Of a stretch of 64,000 nt of DNA, positions 1 through 11,664 are shown piece by piece (the first letter of the stretch is position 1; each line of letters starts with the position of its first letter). The stretch comes from Callorhinus ursinus (taxonomy: Eukaryota > Chordata > Mammalia > Carnivora > Otariidae). A program made the translations under genes and the position numbers. The notes beneath the pieces were generated by a model. The model had not been told where the DNA came from. It worked only from the letters and a program-made list of their open reading frames with translations, and made no database searches. The stretch is from assembly GCF_003265705.1 (NCBI RefSeq), contig NW_020313044.1:1280463-1344462 (forward strand), in the 5' to 3' direction.

Positions 1-242
1 AGGTAGACAGATGCTTTGACTAACTTGGTTTTGTTATACATTTGTTTTATGCCTATTTCTGTATATATGATTTATTTTCCAATTTTTTTTAAAAAGCTTT
101 TAAAAAAGAGATTTCTGGGGCCCTCCCCAAATCTCTGAGGTAGGGCCCGAAAGTCTACCATTTTTTATAAGCACCAGTGATGACTCTTATCCATAGTAAT
201 AAGTTAAAGAAGTTAAAGTTGCTAGATCAATTTCCACCCTTT

Positions 243-439
243 ATTTTTTTTTAAAGATTTTATTTATTTATTTGAGAGAGAGAATGAGATAGAGAGAGAG
301 AGCACGAGAGGGGGGAGTCAGAGGGAGGGGCAGACTCCCCGCTGAGCAAGGAGCCCGATGCGGAACTCGATCCCGGGACTCCAGGATCATGACCTAAGCC
401 GAAGGCAGTCGCTTAACCAACTGAGCCACCCAGGTTCCC
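243..439 (-). mobile_element. CAN-SINE type B, full length
   Basis: Minus-strand copy with head complement 'gagccacccagg' at the right and poly-T at the left. A 16-bp target repeat (caatttccacccttta) flanks it. Confidence 0.93.
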
Positions 440-577
440 AATTTCCACCCTTTAAAATGACTAAACTTTAATAAAATGTTCCAGTTATCCAAAAGAGCCA
501 AAAAGAGGAAAAGTTCTAATGGTCATATATTGGATGGATAGGCAGAGGAATTAATCATTTTGTTTTCTATCCCCTTT

Positions 578-770
578 TCAAGATTTTATTTATTTGTCAG
601 AGAGAGAGAGAGGGAAAGAGCGAGAGCACAAAAGCAGGGGGAGCAGCAAGCAGAGGGAGAAGCAAGCTTCCCGCTGAGCAGGGAGCCGGATGTGGGACTT
701 GATCCCAGGACTGGGATCATGACCTGAGCCAAAGGCAGATGCTTAACCAACTGAGCCACCCAGGCGTCCC
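578..770 (-). mobile_element. CAN-SINE, full length
   Basis: Complement of the tRNA-like head ends at 770. The left end is an A-tail complement ending in 'gattttatttatttgtcag'. Confidence 0.92.
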
Positions 771-2401
771 TGTTTTCCACCCTTTTAATGATACTGTAAC
801 AATAAAGGTTCTTTAGTCCCAAAGAATATGCAGGGACAATCAAATAAACAGCTTTCAATAAACCCTCTTCCCACCCCGAAAAACCGTAGTAAATAAATCC
901 AATAAATAGATTTTGCACTTTTAAGTCAGATTGTCACTTAAAGGCTACAAACTTGACTGTACAACTTCACTCTCCGAGCTTGTAAAGGACAAAGGAATGA
1001 TTTGGTTGTCAGATTTCAAAGAATTTAATTATTCTATATTTTCAGACTGTAGCCAATTTCTTTGGGTAGAAAGCATTTATGCACAAACCATGGCTAACAC
1101 TTATCTATGGCTGTAAAAACTATCAGTACAGTTATGCCATCTGTATCAGCAACAAAATAGCAGTGGTATCATAAGGATGTGAGTTCTGATTAATAAAGAC
1201 ACAAGAAAAATAATCGCAGACAAATTTAAGGTCAAATTACTTACGTACTATATAGACAAATACCATAAAGACCACCTTTATGCTAATTGTTTTCACTAAA
1301 CCCCCCAAAAAAGACCAGACTAAAAGAACCAACAATAAATTACAAGGGTCATGCATATTTTAGAGTCCTCAGTCAAGTATAATGCTAAAAGATTATAGTC
1401 ATTCTCTGACCTTTTTCTCCCTTCTGTTAACTTTATATTTCAAACTGCCTACAATCACATAATCTTCTTGAGAACATTACATAAAATCAATCTTGCAGCC
1501 ATTTATTCCAATTACGAGATTCTGTAATTCAAATACAGTGACCATAGGGAAATATTATTATTTCAATTTCCCAATTACAAATATTTAATGTTACAAATAA
1601 CACTTCAATAAAAGTACTGTAACTCTGCTTCAATTAAATCTGATACAGATCATTTTACCTGTGCAACAGAGCTCTGCAAGCCATTCTGAATCCATGGCAT
1701 CTCCCAACAAAAACATCAGATAAAGAGACTTCAAACACATGAAGGATGGTGATGGGCTTATAAAAACTGCCGAGCAATTATCAGAGCTGCAGTCTAAATA
1801 GAAGCAGGCTGCAACATGAGGTCACTACTGACAAGGCGAGACCTAATCAAGAGTCCACAAATTTCTTCCCAAGTCTGTGCAATTTTGCAGGACATAGGAA
1901 AAAGGGGACAAAATTTTGAATATGGGTAGAAGTTCTATAAGAATATTTAAGCCTAATCCAATGTAAAGCAGAAAAACCAATCTGTTTGTTTTCATAAGCC
2001 ATACTACACTATTCAAAGATATGTTATGACAAATATGAAATTGATAAAACAGATGTACAACAGGTACAGTACTACTACTGTTCACTTATTATCCATATTT
2101 GGAAAAGCATTAGTGGTTAATTTTTCTAATCTAAAATTAGGATGATTTCCATATAATTTATGCTAAAACCACACCAAAATTATCATTTTAAAAAATGGTG
2201 ATTTCAAAAAGTAAATTATGTTTAAAAAAACAAAAATCATATATCCCTTTCAAGCCAAAAGCAAAAACCCTTTCTTCACTTTCCCCATCAACTTGGGAAT
2301 ATCCTATACCTATGACAAGAATAAAATGAAAGAAAGATTCCTTACTATTAGAAAGTCAGTTAAGTTATAATAACCGCAAGTCTTTAAAATATTAAATGCA
2401 G
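771..2401. other. Intron 7 sequence without recognisable element
   Basis: AT-rich single-copy sequence. I see no splice-bounded exon on the minus strand, no recognisable repeat and no coding similarity. Confidence 0.6.
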
Positions 2402-2497
2402 GCAACCCTCTCGGGTCCCCTCCCTCTTTGGAAGCTTTATTATTTATCACTCAATAAACTTTACTATTGCTCAATAAACTTTGCTTTACTGACCACC
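2402..2497 (+). mobile_element. Possible LTR fragment (R-U5-like)
   Basis: 'ctcgggtcccctccctctttggaagc' followed by two close copies of 'ctcaataaact' resembles the polyadenylation-signal region of a carnivore ERV LTR. Only about 95 bases remain. Confidence 0.4.
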
Positions 2498-2630
2498 AAA
2501 AAATAATAATAATAAAATAAAATATTAAATGCATCATTTATAGGGCAAGGGCACAGAGAAGAGAAACTATCAATATCTATTATGCTCTGGTACTTTAAAG
2601 GAACTTTCACTTTAATAAACCTTTCTTATG

Positions 2631-2829
2631 GGGGCAACCTGGGTGGCTCAGTCGTTAAGCCTCTGCCTTCCGCTCAGATCATGATCCCAGGGTCCTGGGA
2701 TCAAGCCCCGAATCGGGCTCCCTACTCAGCTGGAAGCCTGCCTCTCCCTCTCCCACTACCCTTGCTTGTGTTCCCTCTCTTGTTGTCTCTCTCTCTCTAA
2801 TAAATAAATAAAATCTTTAAAAAAAATAA
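2631..2829 (+). mobile_element. CAN-SINE type A
   Basis: Head 'gggtggctcagtcgttaag' and A-rich tail. 'ctttcttatg' repeats on both flanks. Confidence 0.92.
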
Positions 2830-2946
2830 AACTTTCTTATGAACTAGAGCATAAATTCTACTTTTTTCCACCCAATATTTCTGATACTTCCACCAAAGTA
2901 CATTCTCCTCCTAAGTGGAACCCAGCTAGTGAAAACATGGTGAATT

Positions 2947-3133
2947 GGGGTGCCTGGGTGGCTCAGTTGTTAAGCGTTTGCCTTCGGCTCAGGTCATGAT
3001 CCCAGGGTCCTAGGATTGAGGCCCACATCAGGCTCCCCGCTCTGCGGGAAGCCTGCTTCTCCCTCTCCCACTCCCCCTGCTTGTGTTCCCTCTCTCACTG
3101 TGTCTGTCAAATAAGTAAATAAATCTTTAAAAA
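2947..3133 (+). mobile_element. CAN-SINE type A
   Basis: Flanked by imperfect target copies 'aaaacatggtgaattg' and 'aaaacacggtgaattg'. Confidence 0.92.
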
Positions 3134-3421
3134 AGAAAACACGGTGAATTGATAAAAATCTGCTAAATAAATATTTTGCAAACTATCTGATTCAATGGAT
3201 GAAAGAAAAGGGAAAAAGTTATGACTACTTTTTTCACCCATCTGTAGTCAGGTGAAGGTCCATTTCCTCAGCAATAAGGCATCCACAGAATGAAGTTGGA
3301 GAGACTAATCTCAAAACCCTAAACTCAAAGCTCTTCCTCAATCACTACACCTTCTTTTCTGCATTGTATCAAAAAGAACAAACCATCAGAAACCAATGAA
3401 CTCACAAAAATGAAGCCTTAG

Positions 3422-3625
3422 TGGGGCACTTCGGTGGTTCAGTTGGTTAAGCATTTGCCTTCAGCTCAGGTTATGATCTCTGGGTCCTGGGATCGAGTTC
3501 CACATCAGGATTCCTGCTCAGCGGGGCGTCTGCTTCTCTCTCCCCCCCCCCCCCCCCCCCGCTCCACCCCACCGCTCATTCTCTCTCTCTCTCTCTCTCA
3601 AATAAAGTCTTAAAAAAGAAAAAAA
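3422..3625 (+). mobile_element. CAN-SINE with C-homopolymer expansion
   Basis: Diverged head 'gggcacttcggtggttc'. The body holds a C-run at about 3542-3560 and a CT run before the tail. Confidence 0.88.
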
Positions 3626-3718
3626 GAAGAAGCCCCAGCACCAATAGCCCATAAAAACAATACTGAAATTTCCATTTCTAAATTCCAAGTTTTAGCAAAG
3701 CATTAAAAGCACAACTGT

Positions 3719-3905
3719 GGGGATGCCTGGATGATTCAGTCAGTTAAGCCTCCCACTTTTGATTTCAGCTCAGGTCATGATCTCGGGGTCATGGGATCCA
3801 GCCCCGTGTCAGGTTCCTCTGGGTGTGAAGCCTGCTTGGGATTCCCTCTCCCCCTCTGCTCCCCAACCCACACGCACTCTTTCTCTCTCAAAGAAAAAAA
3901 AGGGG
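3719..3905 (+). mobile_element. CAN-SINE type C
   Basis: Older head with 'cacttttgatttcagctcagg' and 'gatctcggggtcatggg'. The tail is short. Confidence 0.85.
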
Positions 3906-4082
3906 GGCGGCACAACTATAAACGAATGCCAATTAACTTTTTGATGTGTAGTTCTGTAAACATGAGTATAAATTAAAATTGCCTAAACCTCAAGCCTACC
4001 TAAAAGATTATGAGGGACAAATTAAAAAACGTTGAGAACTTTTTCAAAACTCTCCCACCTCTTTTTAAATTCTTTAAAGGTC

Positions 4083-4254
4083 GGGGCGCCTGAGTGGCTC
4101 AGTCAGTGAAGTGTCTGCCTTCAGCTCAGGTCATGATCCCAGGGTCCTGGGATCGAGTCCCACACTGGGCTCCCTGCTCAGCAGGGAGTCTGCTTGTCCC
4201 TCTCCCTCTTCCCTCCCCGCACCTCATGCTTTCTAATAAATAAAATCTTTTTTT
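4083..4254 (+). mobile_element. CAN-SINE type A, tail interrupted by another SINE
   Basis: Its A-rich tail resumes after 4442 ('aaataaataaaatcttt'), so the minus copy at 4255-4442 inserted into the tail. Confidence 0.88.
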
Positions 4255-4442
4255 TAATATTTTATTTATTTATTTGACAGAGAGAGAGAAAGCACAAGCA
4301 GGGGGAGCGGCAGGCAGAGGGAGAGGGAGAAGCAGGCTCCCCACTGATCAAGGAGCCGGACGCAGGGCCTGATCCCAGGACCCTGAGATCATGACCCGAG
4401 CCGAAGGCAGACACCCAACCAACCGAGCCACCCAGGTACCCC
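4255..4442 (-). mobile_element. CAN-SINE nested in the tail of the preceding copy
   Basis: 'taaataaaatcttt' is repeated on both sides as target duplication within the older SINE's tail. Confidence 0.88.
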
Positions 4443-4743
4443 AAATAAATAAAATCTTTAAAAAAAATTTTTAAAAGGTAAAAATTCTCCTAAAATCTGT
4501 ACATTTAAATAGCAAAGCTAAATAAAAGATAAATAGGTAGATAAAAAACAATTCTTTATCTATGGATAAAAGGTACTTTGAAACTGATCTTGAGATTTCC
4601 ATGGAATTCATGGACAAGACTGATGCTTTTTGTGTACTCTAAGCTACTTAAACCTAAACCCCACCATTTTTTTCTCTCTGCAGTCAGGTCAAACTGTCAC
4701 AAAATACGACTAATAGCAAACAATATAAAGAAATAACAGATGT

Positions 4744-4922
4744 TGGGGTGTGGCTCAGTTAAGTATCTATCTGCCTTTGGCTCAGGTCATGATCCCAGGA
4801 TCCTGGGATCTGAGCCCTGTTTGCTCAGCAGGGAGCCTGCTTCTCCCTCTTCCTCTGCCCCTTCCCCCCCCTTGGGCACATGTACGCATGCTCAAATAAA
4901 TAAAATCTTAAAAAAGAAAAAG
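4744..4922 (+). mobile_element. CAN-SINE, 5' damaged
   Basis: The head is shortened to 'ggggtgtggctcagttaag'. The body and tail are typical. Confidence 0.85.
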
Positions 4923-4923
4923 A

Positions 4924-5110
4924 GGGGCGTCTGGGTGGCTCAGTCATTAAGCATCTGCTGGGCTCGGGTCATGATCCCAGGGTCCTGGGATCAAGCCCTG
5001 CATCAGGCTCCCTGCTCAGCAGGAAGCTTACTTCTCCCTCCCCCTTTCCTCCTGCTTGTGTTCCCTGTCTCGGTGTCTCTCTCTGTCAAATAAATAAAAA
5101 ATCTTTAAAA
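4924..5110 (+). mobile_element. CAN-SINE type A, directly following another
   Basis: Starts at the end of the preceding A-tail and continues into a second A-rich tail. Confidence 0.9.
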
Positions 5111-5398
5111 ATAAAAAAAATTTTTTTAAAGAAAGAGAGAAGGAACGAACAGATGCATAAACAGACCAATCAATACCACCGTTACATAAATATTTAAACC
5201 ACTGGCTGTCAAAGGATGGTCTGTGAACCAAAAGACCAAAACTATTTTCATAATATTTGCCTTTTTCACTGTGCTGACATTTGCATGATGATACAAAATC
5301 AATGGTAGAAAAAAATGCTTGAGGTCTCACAAATCCAGGTAAGGGGTACCAGACTGTACCATCGCCACTGCATTCTTTACCAGAAAACCACCTGTAAT

Positions 5399-5590
5399 TT
5401 TTTTTTAAGATTTTATTTATTTATTTGACAGAGAGACAGCGAGAACAGGAACACAAGGAGGGGGAGTGGGAGAGGGAGAAGCAGGCTTCAAGCCATGCAC
5501 AGAGCCCGATATGGGGCTCGGTCCCAGGATGCTGGGATCATGACCTGAGCTGAAGGCAGGCACCTAACAACTAAGTCACCCAGGTGCCCC
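5399..5590 (-). mobile_element. CAN-SINE inside the hAT fossil
   Basis: The target repeat 'ccacctgtaattttttt' flanks it. It interrupts the transposon. Confidence 0.92.
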
Positions 5591-5626
5591 GCCACCTGTA
5601 ATTTTTTTAAAAGGGGACAAGTCTTT

Positions 5627-5828
5627 GGGGCACCTGGGTGGCTCAGTTGGTTAAGCGACTGCCTTTGGCTCAGGTCATGATCCTGGAGTCCCTGGATCGA
5701 GTCCCGCATCGGGCTCCCTGCTCAGCAGGGAGTCTGCTTCTCCCTCTAACCCTCCCCCCTCTCATGTACTCTCTCATTCTCGCTCTCTCAAATAAATAAA
5801 TCTTTTTAAAAAATAAATAAATAAAAAT
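5627..5828 (+). mobile_element. CAN-SINE type B inside the hAT fossil
   Basis: Flanked by 'aaaaggggacaagtctt' and 'aaaaggggacaagtcctt'. Confidence 0.93.
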
Positions 5829-6435
5829 AAAAGGGGACAAGTCCTTGATGAAGAAGCAGTAAAAATTATTAATTTTACTCAGCCCTGAATACACTTAATT
5901 TTAGTATTTGGTATGACAAAATGGGAAGCACACATAAAACACTTCTGCTGCATAGCATAGTACAATGCTTGTCTTGTTTGAACTGCGAGCTGAAGTTTTA
6001 TCATGGAACACCATTTTCAACTGAAAGATAGGCTGACAAAAACTATGGTTATTCCAACCTAAATATCTGGCAGAATAAGCAAGACTGAGACTTCAAGAAA
6101 AGCAAGAGACAGTACTGATAAAATTTGAGTTTTCAAGCAAAAGTTTGAATTCTGGAAAATCTTATTTTTACCATAAACTCATTAATGTCCCAATACTTAA
6201 AAGATGTTTTTGATATAATCAGTGGTGATATTAAAGAATGTGAACTGTTGATATTATGTAACAAAATGTATCATCATTTGGAAGAGCTGAATAACTCCCT
6301 GAAGCCGCATTTTCTAAATGCCATATACTATGTTACAAAATCAAGCATGAATAAAATAATCAGCACCAGACAGACCAAAAGATCAGAGCTGAAAAATTCA
6401 CAGAAAATGGTTTCAGGTTCGTAATACAAATAACT

Positions 6436-6672
6436 TTGAAGAAGCTGCTACTTACTGTGTGTTGGCCTATTATCAAAGAAGAATGGACACAATTATCTGG
6501 AAAGGCTATAAATGTTCTATTTCCAACTACCTACTGGTGTGATGGCAAATTTTCTTCACATACTTTAACCAAAATAACATACAGCAAGGAACACAATACA
6601 GAGGAAAATGCAAGAGAGAAAATGTCTTCTACTAAGCCAGACATTAAAGACATTTCTACCGTAAAAATATAA
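6436..6672 (+). pseudogene. hAT transposase C-terminal fragment
   Basis: A 78-codon open stretch with the hATC-domain pattern: a Trp-Pro-Ile-Ile-Lys-Glu-Glu start, LS.KAI, FPTTYWC, then FSS..LTK..Y and SS.KPDI.DI. It is followed directly by the 3' end of the element. The domain is cut off from an N-terminal part that also decays (6185-6424, with CNKMYHHLEELNNS), so it is a relic and not a gene. Confidence 0.6.
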
Positions 6673-6755
6673 AACAAGCCACTAAAAAATTTTTCACTAA
6701 AAAGTTTTTTGGAGATTTTGGAAAACATAGTTACATTTAAAAATTTTACATTAAC

Positions 6756-6944
6756 AGGGCCCCTGGGTGCCTCAGATGGTTAAGCGTCTGCCTTCGGCTC
6801 AGGTCATGATCTCGAGGTCCTAGGATCGAGCCCCATGTCCCGCTCCCAGCTCAGTGGGGCGTTGGCTGCTCCCTCTCCCTCTGCTTCTACCCCTACTTGT
6901 GCTCTCTCTCTCAAATGAATAAATAAAATCTTTAAAAAAAATTA
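6756..6944 (+). mobile_element. CAN-SINE inside the hAT fossil
   Basis: The repeat 'aaattttacattaaca' lies on both sides. The transposon's 3' end continues afterwards. Confidence 0.92.
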
Positions 6945-7196
6945 AAAAATAAAAATTTTACATTAACATGTAATGGGTTTATTGCTACTTTAAAAATATA
7001 AATTTCTCAGTTTTAATTCCTTATAGAGTAAATGCCAATAGATATAACCCACAGAAACAAAAGTTCTTTGGGTCCTAAATAATTTTTAAGTGTAAGGGGG
7101 TTATAAGATCAGAAAGTTTGAGAACCGCCGACCTAAAACTAATGAAGGAGGAGGAATTTTTCAATCAAAAAACTGTTAGGTTAAAAAAAAAAACAA

Positions 7197-7405
7197 GGGG
7201 CGCCTGGATGGCTCACAGTCGGTTAAGCGTCTGCCTTTGGCTCAGGTCATGATCCCAGGGTTCTGGGATCGAGCCCCACATCCAGCTCCCTGCTTGGTGG
7301 GTAGCCTGCTTCTCCCTCTCCCCCTGCTCATGTGCTCTCTCTCTTTCTCTCTCTCTCACTCACTCTTTCTCTCAAATAAATAAATAAATTAAAAAACAAA
7401 AAAAA
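7197..7405 (+). mobile_element. CAN-SINE
   Basis: Head 'ggggcgcctggatggctca' with an extra CA in the A-box region. A long CT tract precedes the tail. Confidence 0.9.
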
Positions 7406-7429
7406 ACCTCTTAGGTCATAAATAGCTGT

Positions 7430-7615
7430 ATATAAGCATCTTCCCAACTACAACTCTATAAAGAAACACTTCCAGTGACTTAAATATGCTGTTTTAACTT
7501 ATAATATGGTAAATGCTCACAGGTATAATCAACATTAACAAAGGTCTTTGGAGTTGTCAATAATTTTTAAGAATGTAACATTTGAAAACAAAAAGTTTCA
7601 GAACTGCTATTTTAA
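7430..7615 (+). mobile_element. 3' end of a second, related hAT element
   Basis: This block resembles the last 180 bases of the 5.2-7.1 kb element: 'ggtaaatgct..ataatc', 'tttggagttgtcaataattttta' and a terminal 'aaaagtttcagaactgc'. No coding sequence remains. Confidence 0.5.
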
Positions 7616-7924
7616 ACCATCACTAAATGTTTATTTCCCTTAGGTTTCTAACATATTTTCCCACAGCTACTCGTGAATCAAAATAGAGTAGCTACCTAAC
7701 ACTACGAACTACCTCTCAGAAAAACTCAAAAAGATGGAACATCAAAAGTTACCAAAAGTTCAATCACCAGTATCCACTAATTCCCTAAAACAAATTTATA
7801 CACAGCTCCCTATATGCTAGGGCTTGTGCATTCTAGGGGTATTTCTCCCCTATTTTTCTTTCATCTATGGTGGACAATCAAAGAATGTATTTTTTTTACC
7901 TTCATGAAATCAATCAGCCAAAAC

Positions 7925-8010
7925 CTCTCTGCCTGCTGCTCCCCCTGCTTATGCGCTCGCTCACTCTTGGACAAATAAATAAATCTTTAAAAATAAATAA
8001 ATAAATAATA
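7925..8010 (+). mobile_element. CAN-SINE, 5'-truncated
   Basis: Only the CT-rich body and (AAAT)n tail remain. The tRNA-like head is absent. Confidence 0.75.
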
Positions 8011-8336
8011 AAGCTTCCTAAACAGTGTATCCAATGACTCCACCTATGCCCTAAGATAGTGCCTCTACCCTACCACATTTACGAAGTTTACACAGTATGC
8101 CATGTAAATAGTATCCCTTCATACATGAAAAGATTGGAAAGAATTATCTTAATGCATCACACCGTTCTCTCCTTATAGCCTAACAACCTAGTAGTAGCCT
8201 AGAAGTTGGAAATACAAGTCAATTCAACCACTGTATCTTTCCATTTCCAAAGGTTCTTACATTTTACCCAACTCAACTAAAACATACTAAAAATACAAAC
8301 TTTAAGAAGAAATGTAAAAGGTTATATCTTGAAAAA

Positions 8337-8340
<4 letters not shown>

Positions 8341-8377
<37 letters not shown>

Positions 8378-8390
8378 CACACATATATAT
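8341..8390. repeat. (GT)n microsatellite, about 34 bp plus TA/CA edge
   Basis: Uninterrupted GT run followed by alternating tatacacacatatatata. It lies directly in front of a SINE. Confidence 0.97.
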
Positions 8391-8398
8391 AAATGCTA

Positions 8399-8597
8399 GG
8401 GGCTCCTGGGTGGCTCAGTCGGTTGAGCGTCTGCCTTCAGCTCAGGTCATGATCCCAGGATCCTGGGATCGAGCCCCACCTCAGGCTCCCTGCTCAGTGG
8501 GAAATCTGCTTCTCCCTCTCCCTCTGCTGCTCCCCCTGCTTGTGCTCTCTCACCCTCTCTCTCTCTCTCAAATAAATAAAATCTTTAAAAAAAAAAG
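8399..8597 (+). mobile_element. CAN-SINE
   Basis: Head 'ggggctcctgggtggctcagtcggttgagcg'. The A-tail ends in a GA run. Confidence 0.92.
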
Positions 8598-8683
8598 AGA
8601 GAGAGAAATATAAAGGCTAATATCTGAAATTTTCTTAGCAAGTTTGCTTAAAATTTTGTTGTTCTTTTTCATTCACAAATCAA

Positions 8684-8777
8684 TCTTTTTTTTTTTTTTT
8701 TTTTTAAAGAGAGTGAGCAAAAGAGAGACCTGAGCCGAAGGCAGACACTTAACTGACTGAGCTACCCAGGAGCCCCC
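8684..8777 (-). mobile_element. CAN-SINE with large internal deletion
   Basis: Poly-T and head complement are present but most of the body is missing. Target repeat 'acaaatcaatcttt' flanks it. Confidence 0.8.
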
Positions 8778-8875
8778 ATATACAAATCAATCTTTCACAC
8801 ATTGTTACAATTTGCATGATTTAGTGCTTCAGTGTATCTACATCTAGAATAAAACGTTCAAAGGCTAAGGTTCTT

Positions 8876-9075
8876 GGGCGCCTGGGTGGCTCAGTTGGTT
8901 AAGCAACTGCCTTCGGCTCAGGTCATGATCCTGGAGTCCCGGGATCGAGTCCCACATCGGGCTCCCTGCTCAGCAGGGAGTCTGCTTCTCCCTCTGACCC
9001 TCTTCCCTCTCATGCTCTCTTTCATTCTCTCTCTCTCAAATAAATAAATAAATAAATCTTTTAAAAAAAAAAAAG
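8876..9075 (+). mobile_element. CAN-SINE type B next to exon 7
   Basis: Flanked by 'aaggctaaggttctt' on both sides. In the FAM13B transcript it lies antisense, only 26 bases downstream of the exon 7 border. Confidence 0.95.
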
Positions 9076-9100
9076 GCTAAGGTTCTTTCTGAAATACTAC

Positions 9101-9261
9101 CTTGTTGATGCTGTAACACTATTTGGTTCCATGATGTTTTCAGTCATCCTTAATTGTACCACCTCTGCCATGTCACTTGATTTTTCTGCACCCTCTTCTG
9201 GAAGTTCTTCTATATGTTCCAGCTTTTCATCTTCCTCTTCTTCCTCAGAAAGTTCATTAAC
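9101..9261 (-). CDS. FAM13B: FAM13B exon 7: acidic linker after the RhoGAP-like domain
   Basis: This 161-bp exon follows a gtag acceptor (intron at 9262 upward) and ends with the donor ACAAG|GTAGTA at 9100-9095. It is read in phase 0 and encodes residues 231-283 plus two bases of the next codon. It starts [23 protein letters not shown], so it opens with a run of glutamate and aspartate, then becomes Ser/Thr-rich near its end. No catalytic motif is present; it is a flexible acidic segment linking the GAP-like domain to the C-terminal part. A type B SINE sits only 26 bases beyond the donor. The next exon is outside the window. Confidence 0.92.
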
Positions 9262-10261
9262 CTACATAAATAAGAGGAAATTGAAAATCAAAATTTAATA
9301 CAACTGTTAATTGACATTATCTAAGATATACTATTCTAAGCAAATTTTAACACAAACAACTCATTTTTTACCTCATTTCCTAGGACCAATTTTCCTAACG
9401 GAATAATTGCCAACTCTCCCATATTAGAAGAAAACCACAAACCAAACTTAACATTTTAAAGCACAAAGCGATGATTACCTTAGTATATCACTAAGAATAT
9501 GAGTAAGAAAGTACACAATGAAAAGCCTGCACACTGCAGTTAGTTAACATTAAAAAATCTTCATTTCTTAACCAATCAGTTTTATAGACTGATAGTTATA
9601 AAGACTTATAAGTGACCTCTCCAATTTCCAGGTGCATTTAACAAGTGATTTTAATATAGGACAAGCGCTGGAAAAGGGCAGAGAAATTTTGCCTTAAGGT
9701 GTTAACTATGTTTTAGAAAATGTCAGCTAACTTCTAAATGATTCAGATGGAGTTTTTCATGAAGAGACTGGACCTTACAAGAGGGAACTCATTGCTTTGG
9801 TCAGTAGCACAACTCAAGGCTGTAATTCTCTTTCTGGCAGGGGCTATAAAATGTCTTCCATTATCAAGCTGGCTACATAAGTAAACAATCACTCTAATAA
9901 AAAGACAATGAATAATATCAGAGAAGGAAAACCAACAAAATATTTCCAAATGAGAAAAACTTTTCAAGCTATCCCAAAGAAACTAGCCATAAATTGTCTT
10001 AACATCTTTTATAATTTAATAGTAAGTCATTAAAAACACTGAGCAGTAAAAGTATACCTTTATCCATTCTAGCCAAATGCACTGGAACTACCTAAAATAA
10101 ATTTACCACTATGTGTAAGAGTGGTGCTCTTTCCAGACAGTCAAACATAGTTGCTACAATACCCTCAGAAAGTAAACTTTAACCAGAAGATAGGTAATTT
10201 CTCTGTGGCATTCTACCACACTCGTAATGAGCAAGTACAGACTGCCTGCTTTCAAGTGTAA

Positions 10262-10505
10262 TACAGTAAGTACTTAAAAGCCAGACTATGAAGGCAGAAA
10301 GATATATGTTCACATTCCTACTGTGCCCTTAACTGCCCCTCAACTTACTTAACTTCTCCAGGCCTATGAATAAAATGGAAATGCTGTACATACTACCTAC
10401 CTCATAAGGCTAGTTGAAAGGATTAAATAATATATGCAAACTCTTCTATAGTGTCTCTACATACTAAGCAACAAATAGCTATCATTATAACTGGAATTGT
10501 TATTT
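10262..10505 (+). mobile_element. MIR SINE
   Basis: 'gactatgaaggcagaaagatat', 'acttacttaacttctccaggcctatg' and 'ctacctcataaggctagttgaaaggattaaat' are the ordered MIR blocks. Located in intron 6. Confidence 0.7.
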
Positions 10506-11664
10506 CTATATAGCACAGAGCCTAGTTTCTACATGTAACATCACTATTTTTTTTTTTTTTTTTTAAGAAAACCAGACAGTATTTGCCACCCAAACTAAAG
10601 CAGGAGCCCTCAACCACTGGTATATCAAGGTCACTAGTTATCTGGGTTACTAAAAATTCATTATTAACAATAATACTTAAAGACCTCAATTTGTGAACCA
10701 CTTACTTCATATATATAAAGCATATGCAGCAGATTTAGCTGAATTTGTTGTGCTTCTAACTGCTAACCCTCATCTATCCCCTATCATGTTGAACAATGAT
10801 GAAAATACTAAAAATCATTAAATGATTATTAACTGAAGGTTAGATTTATACACAAAGGTAAAAATTTCATATGGTATATCAGTTTTTTAAACTGAATCAA
10901 ATGGAAAATAACCCTCATTCTCCTTGTATGTATTTAATAAATTAATGAAATTCAAGAATATACTTAACATCCACCTGGTAACTCAAGCAAGAAAAAATAA
11001 TGGCAAGAAAATATTGTTTTCAGAGGTATTAAATGGGAATTACTGTGGCTGATCAATAAAGGTTTGGGCACCACAGTAGAATATTTAAAAAAAAAATTTT
11101 TTTAAGATGGTTATTTAAACTGAGAATAAATATTTATTCACTCCACAAATTTTTAGTACAGAGTACTGCTATTTTTAACATGCTACAGCATGTTTTAAAA
11201 ACTAGTTTGTGCCTACAGTCAATAGCTCTTAGGAACTACAAATACCTCATACTCAGTTACACTGAGTATATTATATTCAATTCAATAAGCTTTATGTAAA
11301 CTAATTGACACTGTCCAGTATTTTCACCAATAATCATCCAGTAAGATATGACATGAAAAGTAGCCTAATGGGATTTTCTTTTCCCCCATCCTATCTCCCA
11401 GGCCTCCCAATATAACTCCCTGCAGTAAGAAATGACTAAATTAGTTTGGGTAAGAATAAGTATTAAAAACTTAAAAATGCCATCTCTCACCCCACACTTC
11501 AAAAGTCCTTAATCCTCTCCTTGTCAACCTGACCTTCTGCTTATCAATGCTGTATCTGTTCCTAAGTTATTCTGAACCTGCCCTATATATGCAACTGTCT
11601 CAACTCCATTCATGGAAAACCACTCACTCCACTTACGGAAAACCCTCATCCATACTTACATCTC

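Larger units (their letters stand above)
5199..7130 (+). mobile_element. Decayed hAT DNA transposon with transposase remnants
   Basis: The element begins with a CACTGG..TCAAA-type end and finishes with TTTGAGAACCGCCG, the inverted-repeat style of mammalian hAT elements. Between them, coding remnants survive in pieces: about 6185-6424 and 6436-6672. The latter encodes the C-terminal dimerisation (hATC) region, with an IKEEWTQLSGKAINVLFPTTYW stretch followed after a gap by SSTKPDIKDI. Stops and frame shifts break it, and three SINEs at 5399-5590, 5627-5828 and 6756-6944 interrupt it. The catalytic core is largely lost. It is a Charlie/Tip100-like fossil; the exact family was not determined. Confidence 0.7.

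Noticed and set aside
8399..8480. tRNA-Lys-like sequences with A and B boxes throughout the window
   Set aside because: These are the 5' heads of CAN-SINEs, always continuous with the CT body and A-tail and lacking a complete cloverleaf; not tRNA genes.
8400..8580. Recurring short open frames with a WVAQ...LPSAQVMIPGSWDRAPH-like peptide at dozens of places
   Set aside because: They are translations of the CAN-SINE head and body, found wherever a SINE lies. They are not a protein family or a secreted peptide system.
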